Shown one piece after another: positions 1 through 8,847 of a DNA stretch of 64,000 nt (the stretch's first letter is position 1; each line of letters begins with the position of its first letter). The DNA comes from FEN-1139 sp038207155 (GTDB lineage: Bacteria; Myxococcota_A; Polyangia; Polyangiales; Polyangiaceae): the NCBI GenBank assembly GCA_038207155.1, contig JBBRAB010000010.1, forward strand, positions 62,001 to 126,000, given 5' to 3'. The notes under the pieces are model-generated. The model was not told the DNA's origin and searched no databases. It was given only the letters and a program-made list of their open reading frames with translations. The position numbers and the translations under genes were made by a program.

Positions 1-46
1 GAAGTACCTTGAAAAAGACACCGCTTTTGCCGCTCAGCTGCGCTAG
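1..46 (+). CDS. 3' end of an unidentified gene (partial)
   Basis: A reading frame enters from the left edge (first full codon at base 2) and stops at TAG 44-46, ending KYLEKDTAFAAQLR. Only 14 residues are visible, so no function can be given. The Lys/Glu-rich helix-like end is compatible with the C-terminus of a real protein. The next gene starts about 100 bp downstream on the same strand. Confidence 0.35.
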   Translation, partial: KYLEKDTAFAAQLR

Positions 47-144
47 CTGACCGAAACTTCATCATTGCCCTGGGGTTTTCCCGGAGGCGAACCGCGAGGT
101 TGTGGCTTGGGCCCGGCCTTTCGTCGTGCTAGGCGCATCCGCCG

Positions 145-1254
145 ATGTCACTGATCCCGACTGCCGCACCTGTCATAGGCGAGCTCGAACGCCGCTATGT
201 TCTTGAGGCGCTCGACTCCGGCTGGGTGTCGAGTGCGGGACCGTTCGTTGAGCGCTTTGAGCGAGAGTTCGCTGCGTACGTCGGCGTTCGTGAAGCGGTC
301 TCGGTGTCCAACGGGTCGGTGGCGTTGCACCTGGTCCTGCACGCCCTCGGGGTCAAAGCAGGCGACGAGGTGATCGTGCCCGACTGCACCTTCGTCGCGA
401 CTGCCCACGCGGTGCTGATGTGCGGCGCAGTGCCGGTGTTCGTCGATGTCGATCCCGAGACGTTGTGCATGGATCCGCGCGCGGTCAAGCGCGCGTTTTC
501 GCCCAGAACGCGCGCCATCATTCCCGTGCATCTCTACGGCCATCCCGCCGAGCTATCCGAGCTAAGTGAGCTCGCGCAAGCGCACGGAGTGCCGCTCATC
601 GAAGACGCGGCTCAGGCCCACGGCGCCACCTATGCGGGGCGACGCGTTGGCTCGCTTGGAATTGCCGGCTGCTTCTCGTTTTTCGGCAATAAGGTCATGA
701 CGACCGGCGAAGGAGGCATGGTCACCACCAACGATCCCGTCTTCGCCGAGCGCCTGCGGTACCTCAAGGATCACGGCATGCGGCCGGAGCGTCGCTACTA
801 TCACGACGAGCTCGCCTTCAATTACCGAATCACCAATCTGCAGGCCGCGCTTGGCGTGGCACAGCTCGAGCAAATCGAGGGCTTCATCGCTCGCAAGCGC
901 GCGATCGCAGCGCGCTACCGCGAGCTGCTCGCTGACGTTGCTGGCCTCGGGTTTCAGCAGGAGCGCGCACCTGCCAAGAACATCTACTGGATGCCTTGTG
1001 TGCTCACACCGCGCCCAGCGGACCAGGTGATCACTGAACTGCGACGGCACGACGTGGACAGCCGCCCGGTGTTCGTTCCCATGAGCGAGCTGCCGCATCT
1101 CTCCGGTTATCCCCGCTTTGGGGTGGATTCCGATGATTGTCCCGTCGCGCGTGAGCTGCGCGAGCACGGCCTAGTACTGCCCTGTGGGTGCAACCTCACT
1201 GAAGCCGAGCAGCAGCAGGTGGTCCAGGCCTTGCGGACCGTGCTCGGAGCCTAG
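145..1254 (+). CDS. DegT/DnrJ/EryC1/StrS family PLP aminotransferase
   Basis: A 369-residue protein of normal length for sugar aminotransferases of the DegT/DnrJ/EryC1/StrS family (perosamine synthetase type), which transfer an amino group to keto-sugar nucleotides during polysaccharide or LPS biosynthesis. The PLP-binding lysine lies in SFFGNKVMTTGEGGMV. The upstream SVSNGSVALHL, VIVPDCTFVATAHAVL and EDAAQAHGA segments are typical of the fold. A glycosyltransferase follows 11 bp downstream on the same strand, which supports a surface-sugar role. The exact sugar substrate cannot be told from sequence. The ATG at 145 is the first good start, although the ribosome-binding site is weak. Confidence 0.9.
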   Translation: MSLIPTAAPVIGELERRYVLEALDSGWVSSAGPFVERFEREFAAYVGVREAVSVSNGSVALHLVLHALGVKAGDEVIVPDCTFVATAHAVLMCGAVPVFVDVDPETLCMDPRAVKRAFSPRTRAIIPVHLYGHPAELSELSELAQAHGVPLIEDAAQAHGATYAGRRVGSLGIAGCFSFFGNKVMTTGEGGMVTTNDPVFAERLRYLKDHGMRPERRYYHDELAFNYRITNLQAALGVAQLEQIEGFIARKRAIAARYRELLADVAGLGFQQERAPAKNIYWMPCVLTPRPADQVITELRRHDVDSRPVFVPMSELPHLSGYPRFGVDSDDCPVARELREHGLVLPCGCNLTEAEQQQVVQALRTVLGA

Positions 1255-1265
1255 GAGACCAAGTC

Positions 1266-2423
1266 ATGGATGTTCTCGTTGATCTCACGCCGCTGGACAC
1301 CACGAGCCGCACCTCGGGGACTGGTCGATACATCAATGAGCTTGGGCGTGCGCTGCTGCAACTGACCGATTCCGAGCGCCAGGGCCTCAGCATTCAGGGG
1401 CTGGTCGACCTTTCCGGTCCGGATGCGGTGGGGCCGCTCGACTATCCCGGAGGAGCTCGTTGCCACGATGAGCGAGGCTCGGCTCGTTACTGGATGCGGC
1501 GCCGGTTGGCACTGCCAATGACGCTTCGAAGCATTGCGCCGAAGCTATTTCACGCGACCTACCACCTTGCTACGCCACGCGGCTCCGGGGTGCTTCGGGT
1601 AGTGACCTGTCTCGATCTAGTGCCGCATGTGTTGCATCAGGACTATCTCAATGATCGCCCGGTTTATCGACGGGTCCTTCTGGCAACCGACACCCTGCGC
1701 TTTCGCTCCGCCAAGCGCGTGCAGGCCATCTCGCAGCACACGGCCGATGACTTGATGCGTCTCTGCCAGGTCCCGAGTTCCCGCATTGACGTCGTCCTGC
1801 TCGGGGTCGATCTCGAGCGCTATCGACCGTTGGAATCGCTTGGCAAAAGCGAGTGCGACGCCGTACTGGCGCGCTACAATCTGACGCGCGACGGCTACTT
1901 TTTCTACGTCGGTGCCTCCGATCCGCGCAAGAACGTCGATATCCTGGTGCAGGCCTTCGCCAAGGCCAAGCTCGACGGCGTTGAGTTGATCCTGATCGGC
2001 AAGTTGCGCGCCTCCGATCAGCGCGCCTACCAACAAGCCCAAGAGCGCGCAGGCAATCCGGCGGGCGTGCGGTTTCTCGGGTTCGTACCAGAGGAAGACC
2101 TGCCTGCCATCATGTCGGGTGCGCTCGGCTTTCCCTTCTGCTCGACCTACGAGGGGTTCGGCAACGTTCCGGTGGAGGCGATGGCGGTGGGGTGTCCCGT
2201 GGTGCACACCGGGTTGACATCGATGGCCGAGACGATGGCCGACGCGGGTCTCAAGGTTCCTCCGCGCGACGCGGACGCTGTGGCGGACGCCATGCGGCAG
2301 CTCGCCCAGGATTCGTCGTTGCGCGCTCAGCTGTCTCGCTCCGGAATTGCGCGCGCTCAGCTGTTCAGCTGGCGCAACACGGCACTGGCGAGCGTGGACT
2401 CCTATCGTCGCGCGCTCACCTAA
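1266..2423 (+). CDS. Glycosyltransferase family 4 (GT-B fold)
   Basis: A 385-residue retaining glycosyltransferase of the GT4 group. Family landmarks are FFYVGASDPRKNVDILVQAF at the start of the nucleotide-binding domain, the LIGKLR strand, and the STYEGFGNVPVEAMAVGCPV segment that holds the EX7E-type donor-binding glutamates. It lies 11 bp after the aminotransferase and is probably co-transcribed, so a role in building an amino-sugar-containing surface glycan is likely. Donor and acceptor are unknown. It converges on the minus-strand FolB-cupin gene with only 6 bp between the stops. Confidence 0.9.
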   Translation: MDVLVDLTPLDTTSRTSGTGRYINELGRALLQLTDSERQGLSIQGLVDLSGPDAVGPLDYPGGARCHDERGSARYWMRRRLALPMTLRSIAPKLFHATYHLATPRGSGVLRVVTCLDLVPHVLHQDYLNDRPVYRRVLLATDTLRFRSAKRVQAISQHTADDLMRLCQVPSSRIDVVLLGVDLERYRPLESLGKSECDAVLARYNLTRDGYFFYVGASDPRKNVDILVQAFAKAKLDGVELILIGKLRASDQRAYQQAQERAGNPAGVRFLGFVPEEDLPAIMSGALGFPFCSTYEGFGNVPVEAMAVGCPVVHTGLTSMAETMADAGLKVPPRDADAVADAMRQLAQDSSLRAQLSRSGIARAQLFSWRNTALASVDSYRRALT

Positions 2424-2429
2424 CCGGAC

Positions 2430-3173
2430 TCACATCGTCCAGGCGTCCAGCACGCTGATCGCACCAAACGCTGCGTCGCTCGGGACCTCGTCGGTCTCGA
2501 TGAAGGGCGGACGATCGACGCACAGGATCGATTGCCAGGTGTCGCTCGGATTGAAGTAGCCGTGAGTCAGCCCCTGCGGCCAGCGTCGAACTGAACCGCG
2601 AGCTGCAGGCCGCCCCTGACACTCGAGCTGGGGCCCCAAAACCAGCTCTGACTCATGCATCTGATGATGCACGTGAGCTGGGAGCGTCGCTCCGGGGGCG
2701 ATGTTCAGTCGATACACCCCGAAGTCGGCAGACTCGTGGATCACATCAACTGTTCCAAAGGATTTTTCCTCGCGCAGGAACTGCTGTTGGTTGGCGCGGC
2801 GCGTGACCGATAGGCTCGGAATGGCCTTGCTCCCGAGGGCAGCTGGCTTGCGCAGCTTCAGGCGCACTGCATCGACTGCGCGCCGCTGCAGGGGCTCGAC
2901 GGGAGGCAGCAGTAGCGTGCGACAAAGGGCATGAACAGCGGTCTCAAGTAGCCGAAATTCAGCCGATTTTAGCAAAAATGCCAGCTCGCCGCAGACGAGC
3001 TCGTAGTCGAGGGAATCCTCGAGCCGCTCACTGCGAGCCGCGTGACTCGTGTCGAGAAACAGCTGGACGTCAACGATCAGGCGCTGCGGGGTCTGGCGCT
3101 CGTGCGGGTAGACCCCCACGATGCAGTCGACCTTGAGGCCCTCCAGTGAGATGCAATCGTCTCCGAGACTCAT
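2430..3173 (-). CDS. FolB-type dihydroneopterin aldolase fused to a cupin domain
   Basis: A 247-residue two-domain protein. Residues about 7-115 match the FolB family (7,8-dihydroneopterin aldolase of folate synthesis): GVYPHERQTPQ holds the conserved Glu, then DSLDYELVCGEL, LLETAVHALC and the terminal LRKPAAL with the conserved Lys. Residues about 135-245 form a single cupin barrel, with HVHHQMHESELVLG and a later HGYFNP as likely metal ligands. Bacterial FolB is normally a free-standing protein of about 120 residues, so the fusion is unusual. The start overlaps the stop of the upstream M16-LysM gene by 4 bp (ATGA), implying translational coupling. The aldolase residues look intact; the cupin substrate is unknown, and it may not act on folate at all. 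Confidence 0.8.
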   Translation of the reverse strand: MSLGDDCISLEGLKVDCIVGVYPHERQTPQRLIVDVQLFLDTSHAARSERLEDSLDYELVCGELAFLLKSAEFRLLETAVHALCRTLLLPPVEPLQRRAVDAVRLKLRKPAALGSKAIPSLSVTRRANQQQFLREEKSFGTVDVIHESADFGVYRLNIAPGATLPAHVHHQMHESELVLGPQLECQGRPAARGSVRRWPQGLTHGYFNPSDTWQSILCVDRPPFIETDEVPSDAAFGAISVLDAWTM

Positions 3174-4936
3174 GGCTTGCGCTTTGGCTCCGCGGCGCGT
3201 TTGGGGGCCGGTACTACAATATGCTCACCCGGGCGAAGTTGTCCCGGTCTTAGCTGCCGCTGATTGAGCACGATCAGCTCGTGAACGTCGATGTGAAAAC
3301 GGGTCGCGAGGACTTGCAGGGATTCTCCCGCGCGCACGACGTAGTCCGTCAAGCGGCGCCCGTCACTCGTCAGCTTCTCGGGGGCTGGGGCCGGAGCGGG
3401 TCGGCTCGGTGCGGCACTTGGCGGCGAGGCGGCCGCGCGCGCTTGAGACGGACCTGGCCGCAGTGAGGGCGCGGGCCTGGCACTGGGGAGCGCGACTGCC
3501 GGTGCTGGGCGCGGTCCGCTCGCCGCAGGCGCCCCGCCCGCGTGCGCCGCTGCGGGGGAATTTGCGGCAGCCGCTGCCTTCTGCGGCGCCGGCGGCGCCG
3601 GCGGTGTTGCCGGCGCATGCGCTGCGGGCGTTGGCGCTGAATGTCCACCCGGTTCCATGAGCAGCTCGGTCAGCTGCGACCGCTGCAGCTGCGCGCGGAT
3701 CAGCGGAGCCAAGGCGGCGCTGTCGACGGCCAAACGTCGTGGTCGCTCAATCGTGGTAGCGCTGCCTCGCGCGAGTTCCGCCTCCGCGAGCAGAGCTGCG
3801 CGAGGCCCGGGTTGTCCGAGCTCACCCGTGCGCTCGCGCACGAGCGCGTCCGCGACCTGCGTTAGTTCTTCGGACGTAGGTGGGCTCGCGGTGAGGCGCT
3901 GCAGCTCCGCGTGGAACAATCGTTCAGCCAGCTCGAGCCCTCCCGCGGCGCGCTGGTCGATACTGACGTAGCCGAGCGCGCGCGGGTGTTCGAGATCGGT
4001 TCCCGCTGTGGCTGCCATGGCCAAGCGAGCGCGCTCGGTGGTTTGATTGAGACGCAGGGCGAGCACGCGCAACGCGAGCTCGAGTTGGTCGTGTTCATCC
4101 GTGTGCGCGCCGGCGATGCCCCAAGCAAAGACCAGACTCGTGGAGTCGGCGTTTGGCACTACGAAACGCGCGAACCGCTCGGAGGTTTGGTGACTCTTCT
4201 GGTCCGAGGCGGTTTCACGCCCGAGATGAATCTTGCCTCGGCGCTCAAGCACGCTGGGAGTGGCGCGCAGCGCAATGTCGAGCTCTGTGCCGTCAACGGG
4301 ACCGACCACGCTAATGACAGCACGTTGGCCCAGATTGGGTGGCATGGGCGTGGCTGCCCAGCGCGCCGGGTCAAGTCCGCGCGCCTCGGCGAGCAGACTT
4401 GGCAGACTGACCGAGCTGGCATCGTCACCGAGTAGCGCGAGGGCACGCGCGCGCCCGAGGGCGAGCCCGGCTCCCGCGAGCGCCGCTAGATCCGTGCCTT
4501 TTTCCCAGCTGGCCAGGAGCTCGCGCGCCTGTTCAGGATTGAGCGTCCTTGGGCGCAATCGTTCGCTGGCACGGCGCAGCGTCGCCGGGAGCGCGTCGGG
4601 CGCCACGGTTTCACAAAGCACGCCCGCTGAGCCACTCAAGTAGGCTTGGGGCTCAAACCCTGGCGTGGCCCGCCGGCGCAGCGACAGCTCAGCGAGCGCG
4701 CGGGTTCGACTCTCACGACTCGACTGTGCCCAAGCCAACTCAAAGCCCGTGCAGAGCGTGACCTGGCTGGCGCGCGGCGACTCTTCGATCAGTAGACGAA
4801 GCCCTGGGTCCACGTCGATGCGTCGCAGCACCGGGGTCTCATCGACCGTCGCCGCAGCGGTGACGGCGGGCTCTGCTGCCGCGGTGGTCGTCCACAGTGC
4901 GGCGAGAAGCCCGACCGAGGGTAAGAAGCGCTGCAT
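3170..4936 (-). CDS. Exported M16-like (catalytically degenerate) protein with C-terminal LysM domain
   Basis: 588 residues from the ATG at 4936, chosen because it opens directly onto a signal peptide ending TTTAAAEP; an in-frame GTG at 4954 is an alternative. Residues about 30-420 resemble the fold of M16 (pitrilysin/mitochondrial processing) peptidases, but the HxxEH zinc motif is absent, so it should not be a protease. A roughly 100-residue Ala/Pro linker follows. The last 50 residues are a LysM module (DYVVRAGESLQVLATRFHID, then LNQRQLRPGQLRPGEHIVVP), which binds peptidoglycan. It is probably periplasmic or cell-wall attached. The stop overlaps the FolB-cupin start by 4 bp. The M16 assignment is by overall resemblance and is less certain than the LysM call. 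Confidence 0.65.
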   Translation of the reverse strand: MQRFLPSVGLLAALWTTTAAAEPAVTAAATVDETPVLRRIDVDPGLRLLIEESPRASQVTLCTGFELAWAQSSRESRTRALAELSLRRRATPGFEPQAYLSGSAGVLCETVAPDALPATLRRASERLRPRTLNPEQARELLASWEKGTDLAALAGAGLALGRARALALLGDDASSVSLPSLLAEARGLDPARWAATPMPPNLGQRAVISVVGPVDGTELDIALRATPSVLERRGKIHLGRETASDQKSHQTSERFARFVVPNADSTSLVFAWGIAGAHTDEHDQLELALRVLALRLNQTTERARLAMAATAGTDLEHPRALGYVSIDQRAAGGLELAERLFHAELQRLTASPPTSEELTQVADALVRERTGELGQPGPRAALLAEAELARGSATTIERPRRLAVDSAALAPLIRAQLQRSQLTELLMEPGGHSAPTPAAHAPATPPAPPAPQKAAAAANSPAAAHAGGAPAASGPRPAPAVALPSARPAPSLRPGPSQARAAASPPSAAPSRPAPAPAPEKLTSDGRRLTDYVVRAGESLQVLATRFHIDVHELIVLNQRQLRPGQLRPGEHIVVPAPKRAAEPKRKP

Positions 4937-5041
4937 CGCTAAGTCGGGTAGCACGGGCTAGAGACTGAGCCAAATTGCCGGGTCGGCTCCCGCTGTCAGC
5001 GCCCCACTTATACGGCAAATTCTCGCTGAGCGGGTGCCAGG

Positions 5042-6331
5042 CTAGGCCGCGCTGCGCTGCAGCTTGACGCGCGTCAGGAGAAAGCCCCCAATCAAGAAGA
5101 GTGGGACGATGCTGACGATGCCGTAGCGGGGACTCCCGGTCAGACGAGCAACAGTCCCGACCATCACGGGACCGAGGATGGTGGCAAACTTTCCGAGCAC
5201 CCCGTAAAACCCGAAGTACTCCGACGCGCGCTCGGCCGGGATCAGCTGGCTGTAGATGGAGCGACTCAGGGCCTGGACGCCGCCCTGGACCAGACCGACC
5301 ACGGCGGCCAGGGCGAAGAACTGTCGCTCGTTCTGCATGCCTGCCGCAAACACGGTCAGCAGCGCGTAGATCCCGATACCGATCAGCACCAGCTTGGTCG
5401 CGCCGAATTTCTCACCGAGCCAACCGAACAGGAGTGCCGCGGGAAAGCCAACAAACTGAACCAGAAGCAACGCGGAGATCAGGGCCTTGGTGGGAAAGCC
5501 GAGGCTCGTTCCATAATCGACCGCCATGCGGATCACTGTGTCGACGCCATCGATGTACAGCCAGTAGGCGATCAGGAACGTGAAGATGCGCTTGTCTTCG
5601 AGCAGGGTGCGAAAGGTTGCTGCGAGCTGCGACAGGGTGGACTTTGCGACAGCGGCAGCAGCGGGGATGGCCCTCGCGCTGGACTCCTTCACCCACAGAG
5701 CGAGCGGGATGCAAAACACCAACCACCAGACCGCTACGGAGAGAAACGACCAGCGCACCGCGGCAGCCGCATTGTGGAGACCAAACCACGGCGGCTTTTG
5801 GACCATCATCACGTTGACGGCAAACAGCAGTCCGCCGCCCAGATAGCCCAAAGAAAACCCGAGCGAGGAGACCCGCTCCCGCTGGTCTACCGGAGCGACT
5901 TCGACGAGCAGCGAGTCGTAGAACACGTTCGCGAGTGACCAGCCCACGTTGGCCAGCGCAAAGCAGAGCACCGCGTTCGCCCAGTCCCCGCGGCCCACCT
6001 GAGCGAGCGCGACCACGCCGGTGATGCCCAGTGCAGCGGACAAAAGGAGCCATCGCTTGCGGCTGCGGTGATTGTCGGCTGCTGCACCGAGGATGGGGGA
6101 AGCGATCGCGACCACCAGGCTGGCTAGCGAGGTTGCCACGCCGAGTCGAAATGAGCTCTCGACGGCCGGCAGTCCCGCGGCGTACTCGCGCTTGAAAAAG
6201 ATCGGGAAAAGCCCAGCGATCACCGTGGTAGCGAAGGCTGAGTTGGCCCAATCGTAGAGGGCCCAGCCCCAGATCGCACGACGTGGGTGTTGGGCCCTTG
6301 AGGCAGCATCAGAACTGAGTCGGGCGGTCAT
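5042..6331 (-). CDS. MFS transporter, UMF1/Atg22-like
   Basis: About 429 residues from ATG 6331; an upstream GTG would add 13 residues. The N-terminal RAIWGWALYDWANSAFATTV followed by FPIFFKREYA is characteristic of the UMF1 family of major facilitator transporters (Atg22-like). About 12 hydrophobic segments are visible, with the typical loop SPILGAAADNHRSRKRW between helices 2 and 3. The substrate is not predictable; eukaryotic relatives export amino acids from the vacuole. It stands alone on the minus strand, 36 bp past the end of prfC. Confidence 0.85.
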   Translation of the reverse strand: MTARLSSDAASRAQHPRRAIWGWALYDWANSAFATTVIAGLFPIFFKREYAAGLPAVESSFRLGVATSLASLVVAIASPILGAAADNHRSRKRWLLLSAALGITGVVALAQVGRGDWANAVLCFALANVGWSLANVFYDSLLVEVAPVDQRERVSSLGFSLGYLGGGLLFAVNVMMVQKPPWFGLHNAAAAVRWSFLSVAVWWLVFCIPLALWVKESSARAIPAAAAVAKSTLSQLAATFRTLLEDKRIFTFLIAYWLYIDGVDTVIRMAVDYGTSLGFPTKALISALLLVQFVGFPAALLFGWLGEKFGATKLVLIGIGIYALLTVFAAGMQNERQFFALAAVVGLVQGGVQALSRSIYSQLIPAERASEYFGFYGVLGKFATILGPVMVGTVARLTGSPRYGIVSIVPLFLIGGFLLTRVKLQRSAA

Positions 6332-6406
6332 AAGCGGGCACAGCGTTTCCGCTTGCGCCCGCCCTGTCAAGCGCCGGCCGCTCTAGGGGGTATCGGTATG
6401 CTCGGC

Positions 6407-7993
6407 TTAGGCCCAGGCTTGTTCCTTGACGTGCAGGAAACGAATGTCCGGGTGGTCTTTTTGCGTCGTGTCCAGGTGCCAGGAATTACGGGCTAGAAAT
6501 ACCGGCGAGCCTGCGTGATCGTCCGCAATACTGCTGTCGTTGTCCTGAATGAACTGCGTCAGCTTGCGCTGATCGGCGCACTCGACCCAGCGCGCGGTAA
6601 ACAGCGAGGTGCTCTCGAACTCGACCGGGATGTTGTACTCGGTGCGGATTCGATCCGCGAGGACGTCAAACTGGAGACTGCCGACCACGCCCACGATCGT
6701 ACTGCCGCCCCAGCGGGGTTTGAAGACCCTAGCCACGCCTTCTTCGGCGAGCTGCTCGAGCGCCCGGGTCAGGTGCTTTTGGCGCAGCGGATCGGTGGTT
6801 CGCACGCGCTGCAAGAGTTCCGGGGCAAAACTCGGGATCCCCGTGTACGTGAGGGTTTCGCCCTCGGTGAGCGTGTCGCCGATCCGGAGCTTTCCATGAT
6901 TGGGAATGCCAAGGATGTCGCCGGCGACGGCGTCTTCAGCGATCTCACGATCCTGCGCCATAAAGAACATGGGATTGTGGACCGTCATCACGTTGCCCGA
7001 GCTGACGTGGGTGAGCTTCATGCCGCGCTGAAAGTGTCCCGAGCAGATCCGGATGAAGGCGACGCGATCGCGGTGCTTCGGATCCATATTGGCTTGGATC
7101 TTGAAGACAAATGCGGTGACCGTCTCCTCGTCGGGTTCGACGACGCGCTCGCGCGTCGGAAGTGACTTGGGAGGCGGCGCATAGTCGGCGATGCCCCGCA
7201 GCAACTCACGAACGCCAAAGTTGTTGCTCGCGCTGCCAAAAAAAACTGGGGTGAGATGTCCCTCGCGGTAGGCCTGGAGATCGAAGGGCTTGCAAAGCGC
7301 GCGCGCCATGTTGACCTCTTCGCGCAGCAACTTGAGGGCGTCAGCAGGCAGGAGCCGGTCGAGCTTCGGATCGTCGAGACCGCTACAGGTCTCGGCTTCT
7401 GAGTCCGTGCCTTTGCGGGCAAAGAGCAGGATTTGATCGCGCAGCAGGTCGTAGCACCCGAGAAAATCTCGACCCATGCCGATCGGCCAGGTTGCGGGGG
7501 TCACGTCGAGTGCCAGCGTTTGCTCAATCTCGTCCAGCAACTCGAAGGGCTCGCGCGACTCGCGATCGAGCTTGTTCACGAACGTGATGATCGGGACATC
7601 GCGCAGACGGCAGACCTCGAACAGCTTGCGCGTCTGGGTCTCAATGCCCTTGGCTGCGTCGAGCACCATTACCGCCGAGTCGACGGCGGTGAGTACCCGG
7701 TAGGTGTCCTCACTGAAGTCCTGGTGGCCGGGGGTGTCGAGCAGATTGAAGGTGTTGCCGGCCCAGTCGAACATCATCGCCGACGCGGTCACCGAGATCC
7801 CTCGCTCGCGCTCGACCTTCATCCAGTCCGAGCGCGCGCGACGTTGATCGCCCCGCGCCTTGACGGCACCTGCAAGCTGGATGGCTCCTCCGAACAGCAG
7901 CAGCTTCTCGGTGAGCGTGGTCTTGCCGGCGTCGGGGTGAGAGATGATGGCGAAAGTGCGTCGGCGTGCGACGAGCTCGGCGAGCTGACCCAT
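6407..7993 (-). CDS. prfC: Peptide chain release factor 3 (RF3)
   Basis: 528 residues, close to the 529 of E. coli RF3. This GTPase recycles RF1/RF2 from the ribosome after termination. GTPase motifs are complete: G1 SHPDAGKTTLTEKL, switch RGISVTASAM, G3 DTPGHQDFSEDTYR, and G4 VNKLDRES. The RF3-specific FDLQAYREGHLTPVFFGSA segment and the C-terminal FESTSLFTARWVECAD region also match. The ATG at 7993 is followed directly by the family N-terminus MGQLAELVARRRTFAIISHP. Confidence 0.97.
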   Translation of the reverse strand: MGQLAELVARRRTFAIISHPDAGKTTLTEKLLLFGGAIQLAGAVKARGDQRRARSDWMKVERERGISVTASAMMFDWAGNTFNLLDTPGHQDFSEDTYRVLTAVDSAVMVLDAAKGIETQTRKLFEVCRLRDVPIITFVNKLDRESREPFELLDEIEQTLALDVTPATWPIGMGRDFLGCYDLLRDQILLFARKGTDSEAETCSGLDDPKLDRLLPADALKLLREEVNMARALCKPFDLQAYREGHLTPVFFGSASNNFGVRELLRGIADYAPPPKSLPTRERVVEPDEETVTAFVFKIQANMDPKHRDRVAFIRICSGHFQRGMKLTHVSSGNVMTVHNPMFFMAQDREIAEDAVAGDILGIPNHGKLRIGDTLTEGETLTYTGIPSFAPELLQRVRTTDPLRQKHLTRALEQLAEEGVARVFKPRWGGSTIVGVVGSLQFDVLADRIRTEYNIPVEFESTSLFTARWVECADQRKLTQFIQDNDSSIADDHAGSPVFLARNSWHLDTTQKDHPDIRFLHVKEQAWA

Positions 7994-8372
7994 GGCAGCG
8001 CGAACTCTGGCCGATCTACCGCGAAGACGCCACCTGAACGACCAGTCGGAGGAGCCATCGTCAGGCGGTCAATCGTCCGGATTTTCCGCAATCAGCGCTC
8101 TCAATGCGCTCGATGCGGGACAGCTAGTCCTAGTTAGCCGCGCCCGGCCGCTTTGGGTCCCACGGCATTGCGCCCCACGAGTTCCCGTGAGTGCGCCAAA
8201 AAGCCACCAACTCGGCCTTGCGAATCAAATTGCCTATCAATTCGACCTGAGCACGGAGCTCACCGAAGAGTTCGTGCAGTCTCTTCCGGTCTCACCCGCG
8301 CTTGGTTACATCAATCTCTCCTACGGCACCCGATGACGCCTCTCGGGCCTGGGTTCGTGTCATCCTGGGCGC
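7994..8372. other. Divergent intergenic region between prfC and the Nudix gene
   Basis: A 379-bp divergent spacer that should hold promoters for prfC and the Nudix gene, although no consensus box stands out. A minus-strand frame from ATG 8363 to TAG 8130 is open except for a single TGA at 8292-8294. Its second half (KRLHELFGELRAQVELIGN) looks helical. It could be a decayed small gene or chance. On the plus strand a GTG at 8188 opens a 49-codon frame without a ribosome-binding site. I support neither as a gene. Confidence 0.5.
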
Positions 8373-8798
8373 GTGTCAGTCCCTTCTGAGCGAATCGTTG
8401 CGGTCGTTGGCGCGGCCGTGATCTGCGAGGGCAGATGCCTCGTCACGCGCCGCGGCAAGTCCCAGCACAGTGCTGGGTTCTGGGAGTTTCCCGGAGGCAA
8501 GCCGCATGCCGGGGAGTCTGCACGTACGGCTCTGGCCCGTGAGCTGCGTGAGGAACTCTCGATCGAAGTCGAGGTGCTCGCGTCCCTCGGAAGCTCAGAG
8601 TTTCGCGGGAGCGGATTCGTCGTTCAGCTTGAGGTATTTGTGTGTCGGCTCGTCGCGGGCCACGTCGAGTTAAGGGAGCACGATGCGCTGGCCTGGTGTG
8701 ACGCCAACAACTTGGCTGAGCGGCAGTTCTCGCCCGCGGATGTGCCGTTGCTCGGCGCAGTCGCGCAGTACCTGCAACACGACTCAGGGACGCTGTAG
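8373..8798 (+). CDS. MutT-type Nudix hydrolase, (deoxy)nucleoside triphosphate pyrophosphohydrolase
   Basis: A 141-residue Nudix enzyme from a GTG start. The Nudix box is present at GGKPHAGESARTALARELRE followed by ELSI. It keeps the catalytic REXXEE glutamates; the usual glycine near the end of the box is Ser. The context GKSQHSAGFWEFPGGK is typical of MutT/8-oxo-dGTPase-like sanitising enzymes that hydrolyse oxidised nucleotides to monophosphates. It is divergent from prfC and stands alone. The substrate is inferred from the family only. Confidence 0.85.
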   Translation: MSVPSERIVAVVGAAVICEGRCLVTRRGKSQHSAGFWEFPGGKPHAGESARTALARELREELSIEVEVLASLGSSEFRGSGFVVQLEVFVCRLVAGHVELREHDALAWCDANNLAERQFSPADVPLLGAVAQYLQHDSGTL

Positions 8799-8847
8799 GT
8801 TAGCGGTCCCTCGGACGAAACCGCGGAACGCCGGCTTGTATCAGCCG

